42,409 bases of DNA, taken from an uncultured Mycoplasmatota bacterium (lineage in GTDB: Bacteria > Bacillota_I > Bacilli_A > RF39 > UBA660). The notes under the pieces were generated by a model. The model saw only the letters and a program-made list of their open reading frames with translations. It was not told the DNA's origin and did not search any database. Made by a program: the position numbers and the translations under genes. Of this stretch, positions 15,376-24,618 are shown in pieces. The stretch lies in NCBI GenBank assembly GCA_900542735.1, contig UQOS01000008.1:1-42409 (forward strand), in the 5' to 3' direction. Numbering within the stretch: position 1 is the stretch's first letter; every line of letters starts with the position of its first letter.

Positions 15376-16437
15376 ATGTCTAATATGAAGAAGATAATTT
15401 TTATTATAATATTTCTATTATCTATAATTGCTTTATTCTTTGTTTATAATGATGATTTTTTATATTCAAAACAAATTATTAAAATAATAAAGATTGATAC
15501 ACTAAGTGAAGAAATATCTCAAAATTCATTAGGATTAGAAGAAAAGTATTATACAAAGAAGATAACAGGTATCATAACTAATGGAAAGCAGAAAGGAAAT
15601 AAAAAAACTATCTCATATGATGAATCTTATTCATCTGTTGTAACAGATAAATATAAAGTTAATGACAAGCTAATATTAGATGCAAGCGGTATTGAATTAA
15701 AAAGAGATTTTTATCTAACTATAATGATTGTAGTATTTTTAAATCTACTTTATATAGTTGGTTCTTATAAGGGATTACTATCTGTATTAAGTATTTTTTT
15801 GAATTTAGTAATTTTTTATATTGGTTTATCTTTATATTTTAAAGGTATTAATTTATTATTTTTATGCGTAATAGAAATGATTATTTTTTCTATTATTTCT
15901 TTGATATTATCGAGTGGACTGAATAAAAAAACATTGTCAGCAATTTTATCTGTAATTATATCAACATTAATAATGTTAGCTATACTTATAATTATTGTAA
16001 ATTTCAATGGCTATAATGGTATAAATTTCAATGAATTATCATTTTTGACTGTTCCTATCGAAGATATTATATTACCAGAACTACTAATTGGCTCAACAGG
16101 TGCAATCATGGATGTAGCTATTACAATTGCATCTTCTATATCAGAACTTATTCAAAAAGACAATAATATATCTATTAAAAGTTTGAAAAAATCTGCTAGA
16201 GAAATAGGAAAAGATATAATGAGTACGATGAGTAATGTTTTGTTTTTTACTTATTTATGTTCAGGACTTCCTATTTTTGTATTGGCATTACGTAATGGAT
16301 TTTCAATGTATAATTATATTTCAAGTAATTTTACATTAGAACTAACTAGATTCTTAATTGGAAGTATTGGTATTGTTTTAACCATTCCAGTATCAGCACA
16401 TGTATCAATTAAATTGATGAAAAGAGGTGCAAAATGA
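15376..16437 (+). CDS. YibE/F-family membrane protein (first of pair)
   Basis: The 353-residue protein has an N-terminal membrane anchor, an outside domain of about 80 residues and six or more membrane helices. The C-terminal half carries the YibE/F signature: IGSTGAIMDVAITIASSISEL, then AREIGKDIMSTMSNVLFF. The family is of unknown function, and in lactococci two YibE/F genes stand side by side as here. The stop overlaps the ATG of the next gene (ATGA), so they are translated together. A TGaTAAAAT extended -10 at about 15348-15356 is the likely promoter. Confidence 0.8.
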   Translation: MSNMKKIIFIIIFLLSIIALFFVYNDDFLYSKQIIKIIKIDTLSEEISQNSLGLEEKYYTKKITGIITNGKQKGNKKTISYDESYSSVVTDKYKVNDKLILDASGIELKRDFYLTIMIVVFLNLLYIVGSYKGLLSVLSIFLNLVIFYIGLSLYFKGINLLFLCVIEMIIFSIISLILSSGLNKKTLSAILSVIISTLIMLAILIIIVNFNGYNGINFNELSFLTVPIEDIILPELLIGSTGAIMDVAITIASSISELIQKDNNISIKSLKKSAREIGKDIMSTMSNVLFFTYLCSGLPIFVLALRNGFSMYNYISSNFTLELTRFLIGSIGIVLTIPVSAHVSIKLMKRGAK

Positions 16438-17189
16438 ATATAATATTAATTGTTTTATTATTCTCATTAATGATTTATATTGATACCAAAAGAGGAATAA
16501 AGTTGTTTTTATCTATAATATTTAATTTCATTATTCTAATGATTATTTTTTACTTAATTGCTATTGGCTTAAATCCTATAATTTGTTCTTTAATAGGTTG
16601 TTTTGTAATAAGTTATATAATATTATATTATGTAAATCAAAGAAATATAAAAACAGAATCTAGTTTGAAATCAGTTGTTATTGTACTAATTATATTATCA
16701 TTTCTTATATTTTTTGTAACAAAAATATCACGAATAGCTGGCTTTGGATATGAATCATATGAAGAAATAAATATGTTTTCCTATGATGTAAGAATAGACT
16801 TTACTGATATTGCAATTTCTATGATACTGATTAGTTTAATTGGTGCAACGGTTGATTCTTCCATAGCAATATCATCAGCATTATACGAGGTGTATGATAA
16901 TAATAAAAATTTATCAAAAAAAGATTTATTTTTATCAGGAATGAATATTGGAAGAGATATACTATGTACAACAAATAATACTTTAATGTTTGCTTTTTTA
17001 GGTGAATTTATGACCTTATTAATTTGGTTTTATAAAGGAAATTATTCATTTTTAGAAATTGTAAATGCAAAGACATTTGCATCAGAAATGATAAAAATAT
17101 TCTTTAGTGCTATAGGTTGCATTATAGTTATACCTATAACTGCATATATTACAGCAGAAACATTGAAAAGAAATAGTAAAAACAACTAA
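16434..17189 (+). CDS. YibE/F-family membrane protein (second of pair)
   Basis: This 251-residue membrane protein repeats the family signature in altered form: LIGATVDSSIAISSALYEVY and GMNIGRDILCTTNNTLMFAFLG, with a final helix ending in basic residues. It lacks the outside domain of its partner. The four-base overlap with the preceding gene and the shared family suggest the two form a heteromeric membrane complex (inference). A terminator follows. Confidence 0.78.
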   Translation: MNIILIVLLFSLMIYIDTKRGIKLFLSIIFNFIILMIIFYLIAIGLNPIICSLIGCFVISYIILYYVNQRNIKTESSLKSVVIVLIILSFLIFFVTKISRIAGFGYESYEEINMFSYDVRIDFTDIAISMILISLIGATVDSSIAISSALYEVYDNNKNLSKKDLFLSGMNIGRDILCTTNNTLMFAFLGEFMTLLIWFYKGNYSFLEIVNAKTFASEMIKIFFSAIGCIIVIPITAYITAETLKRNSKNN

Positions 17190-17231
17190 ATAAAATTATA
17201 TGATTTAAAATGTCAGCAATTAAAATAAATT

Positions 17232-17278
17232 AAAAGAACTGTTAAATAAAATAATAGTTCTTTTTTTCTTTTCATATG
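17232..17278 (+). terminator. Terminator after the YibE/F pair
   Basis: AAAAGAACT (17232-17240) pairs with AGTTCTTTT (17266-17274), and more Ts follow. Confidence 0.8.
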
Positions 17279-17296
17279 ATTAATTAGGTGATCATA

Positions 17297-19204
17297 ATGT
17301 TTTTTAAAAAGATTGATTCTAGAATTAAACTATTATTTTTAATTATATTATTAATGTTTTTATTTATTGTATTAAGAGTTGCTTATATTCAACTAATTAG
17401 CTATGAAAAATTATCTATTTTAGCTAGTGACTTATGGAGTAGGGATTTACCAATTGAAGCTAATAGAGGACTTATATTAGATAGAAATGGTGTAATTCTT
17501 GCTGATAATCTTACTACTACTTCTTTGGTATTAATTCCTAATCAAATAAAAGATAAAGAAACTACTAGTAAGGAATTAGCATCTATTTTAGGGGTTAGCA
17601 AAGAAGAAATGGATAAACATGTAAATAAAATATCTTCAATAGAAAGAGTTCATCCTGAAGGAAGAAGATTATCTTATGAAGTGGCAGATAAAATAAGTAG
17701 CTTAGAATTACCAGGTGTTTATTTAGTAAAAGAAGCAAAGAGGTATTATCCATATGGTACTACTTTATCTCATGTACTTGGTTATGTTGGAATTGATAAT
17801 CAAGGTCTAAGTGGTCTGGAATTAGAATATGATAAGTATCTATCTGGAGAAAGTGGTGCAATTAAGTATTTTTCAGATGCAAAAGGAAATAAGCTTGAAT
17901 TATCTGATATTTATGTAGCACCTACTAGTGGAATGAATTTACAACTTACGATTGATTATAATATACAAATGTCTTTAGAAAGAGAACTTGATAATGCTGT
18001 AAAAGCTTTTAATCCTGATATGGCACTTGCTGTTGTAATGGATCCTAATACTGGTGAGATTTTAGCTATGTCTTCTCGTCCTACTTATGATCCTAATAAT
18101 TATCAAAATTATACAATGGAAGTATTAAGTCGTAATTTACCAATATGGGCATCATATGAACCAGGTTCTACTTTTAAAATTACTACTTTTGCAGCAGCTT
18201 TGGAAGAAAACTTAATCGATATGGATAATGATCATTTTTATGATTCTGGAAGTGTTCATATAGGTGGAGCAAGAATTGGCTGTTGGAAAGCAGGAGGACA
18301 TGGTGATCAAACTTATTTACAAGTACTTCAAAACTCATGCAATCCAGGTTTCGTTAAATTAGGGCAGATGCTAGGAAAAGAAAAACTATTTTCATATCTC
18401 GATTTATTTGGATTTGGTTCTAAAACAGGAATTGATTTAAACGGAGAAAGTAAAGGTATTATTTTCCCAATGGAAAAAGTAGGGGAGTTAGAATTAGTAA
18501 CAACAGCTTTTGGTCAAGGAGTAAGCGTAACTCCAATTCAACAAGTAACGGCTGTATCTTCCATAGTAAATGGTGGTAACCTTTATAAACCTTATGTAGT
18601 AAAGGGAATACTAGAGCCTGAAACAAATACTATGATTCAAGAAAATAAACCAACTTTAGTTAGAAATACCATTTCAGAAGCAACTAGTTTAAAAATGCGT
18701 AGAGCCCTAGAAAGTGTTGTTGCTTTAGGTGGAGGAAAAGCAGCATATATTGATGGATATCGTGTTGGAGGTAAAACAGGAACAGCTCAAAAAGTAGAAA
18801 ATGGTAGATATTTAGTAGGAAACTATATCATGAGTTTTATGTCTGTTGTACCTTCTAACAATCCACAAGCAGTTTTATATATAGCTCTTGATAATCCTAA
18901 AAATACAGCACTACTTTCCAGTTATACAACTACTCCTATTGCTAGACGTGTATTATTAGATATTATTGATGCCTTAAAAATAGAAAAGCAAGAAGGTCAA
19001 ATAGAAAAAGATTATACATGGGAAGATAAAGTTTATTATGAAGTACCAAATGTAGAAGGTCTAGAAGTAAAAGAAGCTAAGAAATTATTAACCAACTGGA
19101 AAATAGAATATGCAGGAAGTGGCAATAAAGTAATCAGTCAAAGCCCTAAAGCAGGTGAAAGACTAGCAGCTGATGATACTATTGTCTTAATGTTAGGTAA
19201 CTAA
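17297..19204 (+). CDS. ftsI: Penicillin-binding protein 2B/FtsI-type transpeptidase with PASTA domain
   Basis: I use ATG 17297, six bases after AGGTG; a GTG at 17288 overlaps that site. The 635-residue protein has an N-terminal membrane helix, a dimerisation domain (ANRGLILDRNGVILADN), and a transpeptidase domain with the three classic motifs S291-TFK, S347-CN and K493-TG. One C-terminal PASTA domain follows (about residues 572-635, VPNVEGLEVKEAKKLL). It cross-links septal peptidoglycan. The mraY-ftsW-murG-murB-ftsQ genes downstream support the division role. A sporulation-specific SpoVD paralogue, which has the same layout, cannot be excluded. Confidence 0.88.
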   Translation: MFFKKIDSRIKLLFLIILLMFLFIVLRVAYIQLISYEKLSILASDLWSRDLPIEANRGLILDRNGVILADNLTTTSLVLIPNQIKDKETTSKELASILGVSKEEMDKHVNKISSIERVHPEGRRLSYEVADKISSLELPGVYLVKEAKRYYPYGTTLSHVLGYVGIDNQGLSGLELEYDKYLSGESGAIKYFSDAKGNKLELSDIYVAPTSGMNLQLTIDYNIQMSLERELDNAVKAFNPDMALAVVMDPNTGEILAMSSRPTYDPNNYQNYTMEVLSRNLPIWASYEPGSTFKITTFAAALEENLIDMDNDHFYDSGSVHIGGARIGCWKAGGHGDQTYLQVLQNSCNPGFVKLGQMLGKEKLFSYLDLFGFGSKTGIDLNGESKGIIFPMEKVGELELVTTAFGQGVSVTPIQQVTAVSSIVNGGNLYKPYVVKGILEPETNTMIQENKPTLVRNTISEATSLKMRRALESVVALGGGKAAYIDGYRVGGKTGTAQKVENGRYLVGNYIMSFMSVVPSNNPQAVLYIALDNPKNTALLSSYTTTPIARRVLLDIIDALKIEKQEGQIEKDYTWEDKVYYEVPNVEGLEVKEAKKLLTNWKIEYAGSGNKVISQSPKAGERLAADDTIVLMLGN

Positions 19205-19230
19205 AAGATCTAGTTTTTGCTAGATCTTTT
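19203..19230. terminator. Bidirectional terminator between convergent genes
   Basis: AAAAGATCTAG (19203-19213) is perfectly complementary to CTAGATCTTTT (19220-19230), with a 6-base loop and A/T ends on both sides. It serves ftsI on the plus strand and the membrane-protein gene on the minus strand, whose stop codon lies inside the stem. Confidence 0.9.
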
Positions 19231-20829
19231 CCATACTTTAAAAATAATAATTCCGATAATAACGAATCCATCTAAAATAATGATAGCTCTATACATAAAA
19301 GGTGCTTTATAAGTTAAAGTATATGTGTTTTCATTGCCTATAAATTCTATTAGTCCAAATTCATTTTCGTAAAACTTAATTTTCTTATTGTTGGAATCTC
19401 TTAATTCATACCCAACATAATAAATCTTTGGCAGTTCAATCTTTTGCTTATGGTCTGTTTCTATTTCAAATTTTAAAAATCTACTATTATTTCTTGTAAT
19501 AGTATAAACACAATCATCACATTTAATTTCTCTTTTTTTACTATTAAAATAATATAAATTTTCATTAGCTGAAATAGGAAGATATTCTCTTGAATTACCC
19601 ATACCAAAATTATAATCTATATCAGAATCTAATAAATAAGTATAATTCATCATACTTTTAATAAATGGTATTTCAGTAACTATTAATAAACAAGTAAAAA
19701 TAATAGTAGTAATTTTTAATTTTTTAATACTTAGTTTAGTAAAACAAATTGGGGCAATAATACTAAGTGATACTGTTATAAAAGTTTGAAGTCGCCATGG
19801 AAATTGTATCATGTAGAAGAACTTTGGTAATAAATTCCAGGGAAATACTTTAAGACACATAATAAAATTAATTAAAAATAATATAATAAAATAGTATAAG
19901 TTTTTATTTTTATTTTTATCTTTAATAATGATAAAACAACTGATTAAAGAAGTAATAATTACTAAAATATTAGTAAATTGTGGAACTTCCCAACTATAAT
20001 CATTTAATGGAATAATAAAACTTTTTAATGATAAAGTAGAAGCATTGATATCTTTTATATTAGCCATATAACCATCAGTAAATACCGAATAATTACCACC
20101 CATTTTTTGACTAACTAATAGTGTTAAGAATGGTAAGACAATCATACTTACTATAGAAATTCCTTTTAATAGTTTTAAAATGTTTTCTTTTTGGAATAAT
20201 TGCTTATAGAAAAATAGAGCCCATATTACTATAAATAAAGTAGCATATAAAGACATAACTAAGTGTGAAAGAATAAGACCGGAATAACTAACTACAAATA
20301 AAACTAAATACTTTTTATTATTGATTAAACGGTTTAAACTAAGGAGTATCATAGGGAAAAATAGAAAAATAAATATTTCATTATAACTACTTCTAACAAT
20401 CATATCACCCATACGATAAGGTGTTAATAGATAAATAATAGAGCTAAGTAGTGAAGTATATTTATTTTTAGTTAAATCAAAAGCTAAATAGTACATGATA
20501 ATTCCTGATGATATAGAAACTAATAGATACATAAAAACTAAACAGTTATCAGCACCAAAATCAAGAAATCTAAAAATTCTATTTACATATCCACCAATGT
20601 AATGTGGTAGTGGTGCATAAAATAAATGAGTTCCATATCCTAAGCCATTTCCAATAATATTGCTAATCTTTGGAAGAGGATTAGTTAATCTCATAGTATT
20701 ACCAATATCTTTTATATTAGCTAAATGAAATCGGGTATCATGACCTAAAACATTACTTTTGACTAATAAAGGAAATATCGATAGAACACTTATGATAATA
20801 ATAATGAATACTATATGCCTTTTTTTCAT
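19210..20829 (-). CDS. Polytopic membrane protein, GT-C/PTPS-related type
   Basis: The 539-residue protein has about ten membrane helices. After the first helix comes GHDTRFHLANIKDI, a loop with an Asp-Thr-Arg-Phe-His pattern like that of bacterial GT-C membrane glycosyltransferase-like proteins (YfhO and the '6-pyruvoyl-tetrahydropterin synthase-related' group). The second loop holds FYAPLPHYIGGYVN. The C-terminal ~100 residues form an extracellular beta-rich part. It may transfer sugar from a lipid carrier outside the cell (inference). It runs against the cell-wall genes around it and breaks the usual order. The start ATG is preceded only by a weak AAAGG. Confidence 0.65.
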   Translation of the reverse strand: MKKRHIVFIIIIISVLSIFPLLVKSNVLGHDTRFHLANIKDIGNTMRLTNPLPKISNIIGNGLGYGTHLFYAPLPHYIGGYVNRIFRFLDFGADNCLVFMYLLVSISSGIIMYYLAFDLTKNKYTSLLSSIIYLLTPYRMGDMIVRSSYNEIFIFLFFPMILLSLNRLINNKKYLVLFVVSYSGLILSHLVMSLYATLFIVIWALFFYKQLFQKENILKLLKGISIVSMIVLPFLTLLVSQKMGGNYSVFTDGYMANIKDINASTLSLKSFIIPLNDYSWEVPQFTNILVIITSLISCFIIIKDKNKNKNLYYFIILFLINFIMCLKVFPWNLLPKFFYMIQFPWRLQTFITVSLSIIAPICFTKLSIKKLKITTIIFTCLLIVTEIPFIKSMMNYTYLLDSDIDYNFGMGNSREYLPISANENLYYFNSKKREIKCDDCVYTITRNNSRFLKFEIETDHKQKIELPKIYYVGYELRDSNNKKIKFYENEFGLIEFIGNENTYTLTYKAPFMYRAIIILDGFVIIGIIIFKVWKRSSKN

Positions 20830-21136
20830 AAAATCACTGCCTTTTAATATAATTATACTAATTTTTAGGAATTAAACAAATTATATTTTAAAGTAAAAAG
20901 TTATTTATAAATAATAAGAGCAGGTAAAGAAGGAAAAACTTATAGATATAATTAATAAAATAAATAGATAAGGAATACGATTTTGTATTCCTTTTAGTAT
21001 AATTGAAATAAGGTATCATATAATGAATTAACGAGATGGTATTACTATATAGTGTAAAATTTTGTATATTGATATAAATGTTCTTCGGTAAAAAGTAAAA
21101 GTGTAGTATAATGTTTAAAGAAACAGGAGTGATAAT
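20830..21136. other. Gap between the GT-C gene and mraY
   Basis: No gene is seen. It holds the minus-strand gene's upstream region on the left, a hairpin AAGGAATAC/GTATTCCTT (20970-20993) with a short T tail on the plus strand, and a TATAAT (21107-21112) that is the probable -10 for mraY (its -35 TTCGGT is poor). Confidence 0.55.
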
Positions 21137-22117
21137 ATGCTAATTCTAACAAAATCAGTATTTGCGATTATGATTGGCTTTTTATGTTCTGTAGTATTAG
21201 GTCTGATTTTAATACCAGCGTTAAAAAAATTAAATGTTGGTCAAAGAATTAGTGTATTTGTAGGAGAAAGTCATCGTAAAAAAGAAGGAACACCTACCAT
21301 GGGTGGCTTGATTTTTATTTTTTCTACCTTATTTACAACTTTCCTATTACTAATTACACATAAAATTGAATATACCACTAATTTAGGAATTGTTTTAGTT
21401 GTTTTTATTGGTTATGCCATTATTGGTTTTCTAGATGATTATTTAAGTATTAAAAGACATAATAATGAAGGATTAACCGAAGTACAGAAATTAATAGGTC
21501 AAGTTATCATAGCTTTAATATTTTTCTATATGTATATTAGAAATGGTGGTCAAACAGCTTTAATTGTATCAACTTTAGGAATTCATATTGAAATGGGTTG
21601 GGTATACGGTTTATTTATTCTTTTCCTATTAGTAGGGGGATCTAATGCTGTTAACTTAACAGATGGTCTAGATGGGTTAGCTGGAGGATTATCGGCAATT
21701 GCCTTTATTGCATTTAGTTTAATTTCTATGGTTGTTGGTTTTGAAGATATGGGAATATTTACCTTTATCTTAGCAGGAAGTATTTTAGGATTTTTAGTTT
21801 TTAACACTTATCCTGCTAAAGTATTTATGGGAGATACTGGTAGTCTTGCCTTAGGTGGTGTTATGTCTACAATTGCGGTACTTACTCACCGTGAAGTAAC
21901 TTTAGCAGTAGTAGCAAGTATCTTTATTATTGAAACATTAAGTGTAATTCTACAAGTATTTTGGCTTTACGTATTTAAGAAGAAATTATTCTTAATGACA
22001 CCACTTCATCATCATTTTGAAAAACTAGGTTGGAAAGAACAAGATATCGTTAAATTATTTTGGGTTGTTGGCTTAGTTCTAGCAATGGGTGGTATTTTCT
22101 TTGGAGTATGGTTATAA
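21137..22117 (+). CDS. mraY: Phospho-N-acetylmuramoyl-pentapeptide-transferase
   Basis: This 326-residue membrane enzyme links UDP-MurNAc-pentapeptide to undecaprenyl phosphate to make lipid I. It shows the family motifs in order: KKEGTPTMGG, FLDDYLSIKRHNNEGLT (with the Asp pair), NLTDGLDGLAGG, FMGDTGSLALGG and PLHHHFEKLGW. Ten membrane helices are expected. ftsW follows after 15 bases, with no murD between them. The ribosome binding site is CAGGAG. Confidence 0.95.
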   Translation: MLILTKSVFAIMIGFLCSVVLGLILIPALKKLNVGQRISVFVGESHRKKEGTPTMGGLIFIFSTLFTTFLLLITHKIEYTTNLGIVLVVFIGYAIIGFLDDYLSIKRHNNEGLTEVQKLIGQVIIALIFFYMYIRNGGQTALIVSTLGIHIEMGWVYGLFILFLLVGGSNAVNLTDGLDGLAGGLSAIAFIAFSLISMVVGFEDMGIFTFILAGSILGFLVFNTYPAKVFMGDTGSLALGGVMSTIAVLTHREVTLAVVASIFIIETLSVILQVFWLYVFKKKLFLMTPLHHHFEKLGWKEQDIVKLFWVVGLVLAMGGIFFGVWL

Positions 22118-22132
22118 AGAAAGAGTGATGAG

Positions 22133-23224
22133 ATGAAAAAGCGAAAATTTGACTTAGTTCTTTTTATCGCTGTAATACTCTTAATACTATTTGGACTCAT
22201 AATGATTTATTCTGCTTCTTCTATTTGGGCAGAGTATAAGTTTCACGATAGTTTTAAATATGTGAAACAACAGTCATTATTCATTATAATAGGAATCGTA
22301 CTAATGATTACAATATCAAAACTAGATTATTCATGGTATTATAAAAAGACAAACTTAATTTTAACTGTTTGTCTATTTTTATTGGTTTTAGTTTTAATTC
22401 CAGGTATTGGTAGTGTCAGAAATGGGAGTCGTAGTTGGTTTGGTATTGGTTCTTTTGGAATTCAGCCAAGTGAATTTGCAAAACTTGGACTCATTATTTT
22501 TACGGCCAAGTATTTATCAAACAATAATAAATTTTTAAAAGATATTAGAAAAGGCGTTATTCCTATTTTAATAGTTTTATTTACCGTCTTTGGTCTAATT
22601 ATGCTACAACCTGACTTTGGTACAGGAATGATTATTGTAGTAAGTATTTTAGCTATGTTGTTTATTGCTGGAGTAAATATTAAATTTTTTATTGGTTTAG
22701 GTGTTTTAGGAGTAGGGGGAATTGTTTTTCTAATTTTAATAGCACCTTACAGAATGGATCGTATTACTTCTTTTATCGATCCATGGAAAGACCCACTTGG
22801 AACAGGATTTCAAATTATTCAAAGTTTATATGCAATAGGTCCAGGTGGACTACTAGGACAAGGTTTTTTAAATTCTAGACAAAAACAATTTTATTTGCCA
22901 GAACCACAAACAGATTTTATTTTTTCTATTATTAGTGAAGAGTTTGGTTTCTTAGGAGTAGTTATCGTTAGTGTTTTATTTATTACTATTTTATATCGTG
23001 GAATTAAAATTGCCTTAAGCTGTAAAGATAGTTTTCCAAAATATTTAGCTTTTGGTATGATATTTCAGATTTTAATCCAAGCAGTCATGAATCTAATGGT
23101 GGTAATTGGCTTAATTCCAGTTACAGGTGTAACCTTACCATTTTTAAGTTATGGTGGCTCTAGTTTATTAATTACATTAGTTAGTATTGGAATACTACTA
23201 AATATTAGTAGGTATCAAAAATAA
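22133..23224 (+). CDS. ftsW: Lipid II polymerase/division protein FtsW (SEDS family)
   Basis: The 363-residue SEDS glycosyltransferase has IMIYSASSIWA in the first helix, the long loop GSRSWFGIGSFGIQPSEFAKLG, and late motifs FIFSIISEEFGFLG and PFLSYGGSSLL. It polymerises lipid II at the septum together with the FtsI-type transpeptidase. RodA is the alternative, but the position directly after mraY and ahead of murG favours FtsW. The start has a weak AGAGTGATGAG site. Confidence 0.88.
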   Translation: MKKRKFDLVLFIAVILLILFGLIMIYSASSIWAEYKFHDSFKYVKQQSLFIIIGIVLMITISKLDYSWYYKKTNLILTVCLFLLVLVLIPGIGSVRNGSRSWFGIGSFGIQPSEFAKLGLIIFTAKYLSNNNKFLKDIRKGVIPILIVLFTVFGLIMLQPDFGTGMIIVVSILAMLFIAGVNIKFFIGLGVLGVGGIVFLILIAPYRMDRITSFIDPWKDPLGTGFQIIQSLYAIGPGGLLGQGFLNSRQKQFYLPEPQTDFIFSIISEEFGFLGVVIVSVLFITILYRGIKIALSCKDSFPKYLAFGMIFQILIQAVMNLMVVIGLIPVTGVTLPFLSYGGSSLLITLVSIGILLNISRYQK

Positions 23225-23236
23225 AAGATAAATCTT

Positions 23237-23914
23237 TTGTTAATTTTTTGTAGATATCTATTTGCAGTAGTAGTTACTTTTCTTTATCTGAATAGCAATT
23301 TAAAAAAATCAAATAAAAAGATTGAAAAAGATAGTGGTAATACTGAAATTAAAACAGAAGAACAAAATAAAGATTCTAATTTAGAAATTGAACAAGTTGA
23401 AAATCAATCTGATAGTGATAAAGAGAATACAACTAGTAATTCTTCTGAAAATTCATTATCTACAGAAAAAGATAAAACAAATTCTAATCAAAAAAATAAT
23501 AGTAATAATAGTAATAGTAACACAACTGTGAAACCTAATAACAATAACAATAATAAATCTGATACTAATAAAAATACCAATAAAACAGATACTAAGACAG
23601 ATAATAATCAGAATAATAAAACAGATACTAATAAAGAAAATAATAGCACTGGTTCTTTAACTAATCAAAATAATAATGCTAATAAGCAAGAGACTAATAA
23701 AGTAGAAAAACCAACGCCTTCACAAACACCATCACCATCACCATCACCAAAAACACAAGAGCAAATTAATAATGAATACAGAAATCAAATTCGAGCAAAA
23801 TATAATGTTTCTATTGGTTATAAAGATGAGTTAGATGGTAATTATGCCAATGATTATGCAATACCAACTAAAATCTATGATGATGGTGAAATATATAGTC
23901 ATTTAAAAAAATAG
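23237..23914 (+). CDS. N-terminal part of a split anchored metallopeptidase; Asn/Lys/Thr-rich
   Basis: This frame begins with a poor TTG codon 12 bases after the ftsW stop, with no clear ribosome binding site. It has one hydrophobic helix (YLFAVVVTFLYLN), then about 150 residues of low-complexity Asn/Lys/Thr/Ser sequence, a short SPSPSPSP stretch, and the start of a folded domain (NEYRNQIRAKYNVSIGYKDEL). It stops at TAG 23912 directly after seven As. The sequence continues sensibly one frame back as the metallopeptidase half. It is either the front of a frameshifted pseudogene or the zero-frame product of programmed frameshifting. The weak start favours decay, though reinitiation after ftsW is possible. 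Confidence 0.55.
   Translation: MLIFCRYLFAVVVTFLYLNSNLKKSNKKIEKDSGNTEIKTEEQNKDSNLEIEQVENQSDSDKENTTSNSSENSLSTEKDKTNSNQKNNSNNSNSNTTVKPNNNNNNKSDTNKNTNKTDTKTDNNQNNKTDTNKENNSTGSLTNQNNNANKQETNKVEKPTPSQTPSPSPSPKTQEQINNEYRNQIRAKYNVSIGYKDELDGNYANDYAIPTKIYDDGEIYSHLKK
23905..23914 (+). other. A_AAA_AAA slippery heptamer followed by TAG
   Basis: Codons TTA AAA AAA TAG: the heptamer A AAA AAA is in the exact phase for -1 slippage, with the zero-frame stop right behind it. A -1 shift yields ...HLKK-IDSALSKYP..., a smooth join to the metallopeptidase frame. A one-base loss from an original A8 run would look the same. Confidence 0.6.
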
Positions 23915-24459
23915 ACAGTGCTTTAAGCAAATACCCTAGTTCCTTCTTTAAAGAAATTAAAAATAAATGGAAACAAGTTACTATTTATTTAGTTAAAAGT
24001 ATAAAAGAGGGTACTGCTGGGTTAACAGATAATAGAAATCCTAATACAACCATTATTTTACTGGATACAGGAAGTTATTTGTTTGAAAGCACTCTACATC
24101 ACGAAATGATGCATTATATAGACTGTTATTTAGCAACTATTATTGGAGCTAGTGCTTTGGAAAATAGTATGGCAGAGTTTAATCCTCAAGGATTTGTTTA
24201 CGTAAATCAAAATAATGATTATGTTTACTTTTTTTCAAATCCATACTATTTTATATCTAGTTATTCTAAAACAAATTATAAAGAAGATAGGGCAGTTATT
24301 TTTGAAGATATGATGTTCAGAAGTTTAAAGAAAGAATACTATGTAAAGGGTAATCCTATCAATGAAAAAGCTAAAGTAATTAGTAAGCAGTTAAGTACTT
24401 ATTTTGACTCTGTTTCTGATAACGTAGTAGAACATTGGGAAAGATTTATTGCTTGGTAA
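23911..24459 (+). pseudogene. C-terminal zinc-metallopeptidase half in the -1 frame
   Basis: From ATA 23911 the -1 frame reads IDSALSKYPSSFFKEIKNKW and continues to the stop at 24459 with no other break. It holds HHEMMHYID, an HExxH zinc motif, and a downstream acidic EDRAVIFEDMM that could give the third ligand. This pattern fits the group of putative zinc-binding metallopeptidases that are anchored in Bacillota. There is no start codon with a ribosome binding site in this half (only a chance TTG at 24079), so it can be made only by a frameshift or not at all. Confidence 0.65.
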
Positions 24460-24476
24460 AATGTGCTTTTCCGTTC

Positions 24477-24543
24477 ATTTTCGTTCGTTTTCGGTAAAAA
24501 TTAACTGAAAGTAGAGGTAAAAATACCGAAAACGAACGAAAAT
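24477..24543. repeat. Perfect 20-bp inverted repeat with 27-base spacer
   Basis: ATTTTCGTTCGTTTTCGGTA (24477-24496) is the exact reverse complement of 24524-24543. The left part shows a 10-base step (CGTTCATTTT, CGTTCGTTTT, CGGTAAAAAT from 24472 on). It is richer in CG than its surroundings and lacks a T tract, so it is not a normal terminator. It could be a protein-binding site, a relic of a mobile element or a structured RNA. Confidence 0.85.
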
Positions 24544-24595
24544 CTACAGAAACTTAAAAAAATAAACATTTTAAAAAAAAATACTTTAAAATAAA

Positions 24596-24618
24596 AAATG
24601 TAGCAAAATGCTACATTT
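24596..24618 (-). terminator. Terminator of the minus-strand XRE-like gene
   Basis: AAATGTAGCA (24596-24605) pairs perfectly with TGCTACATTT (24609-24618). On the minus strand a T-rich run follows. It overlaps the stop codon. Confidence 0.85.

Noticed and set aside
24477..24543. 20-bp inverted repeat as a rho-independent terminator
   Set aside because: The loop is 27 bases and there is no T tract after either arm, so it was listed as a repeat instead.
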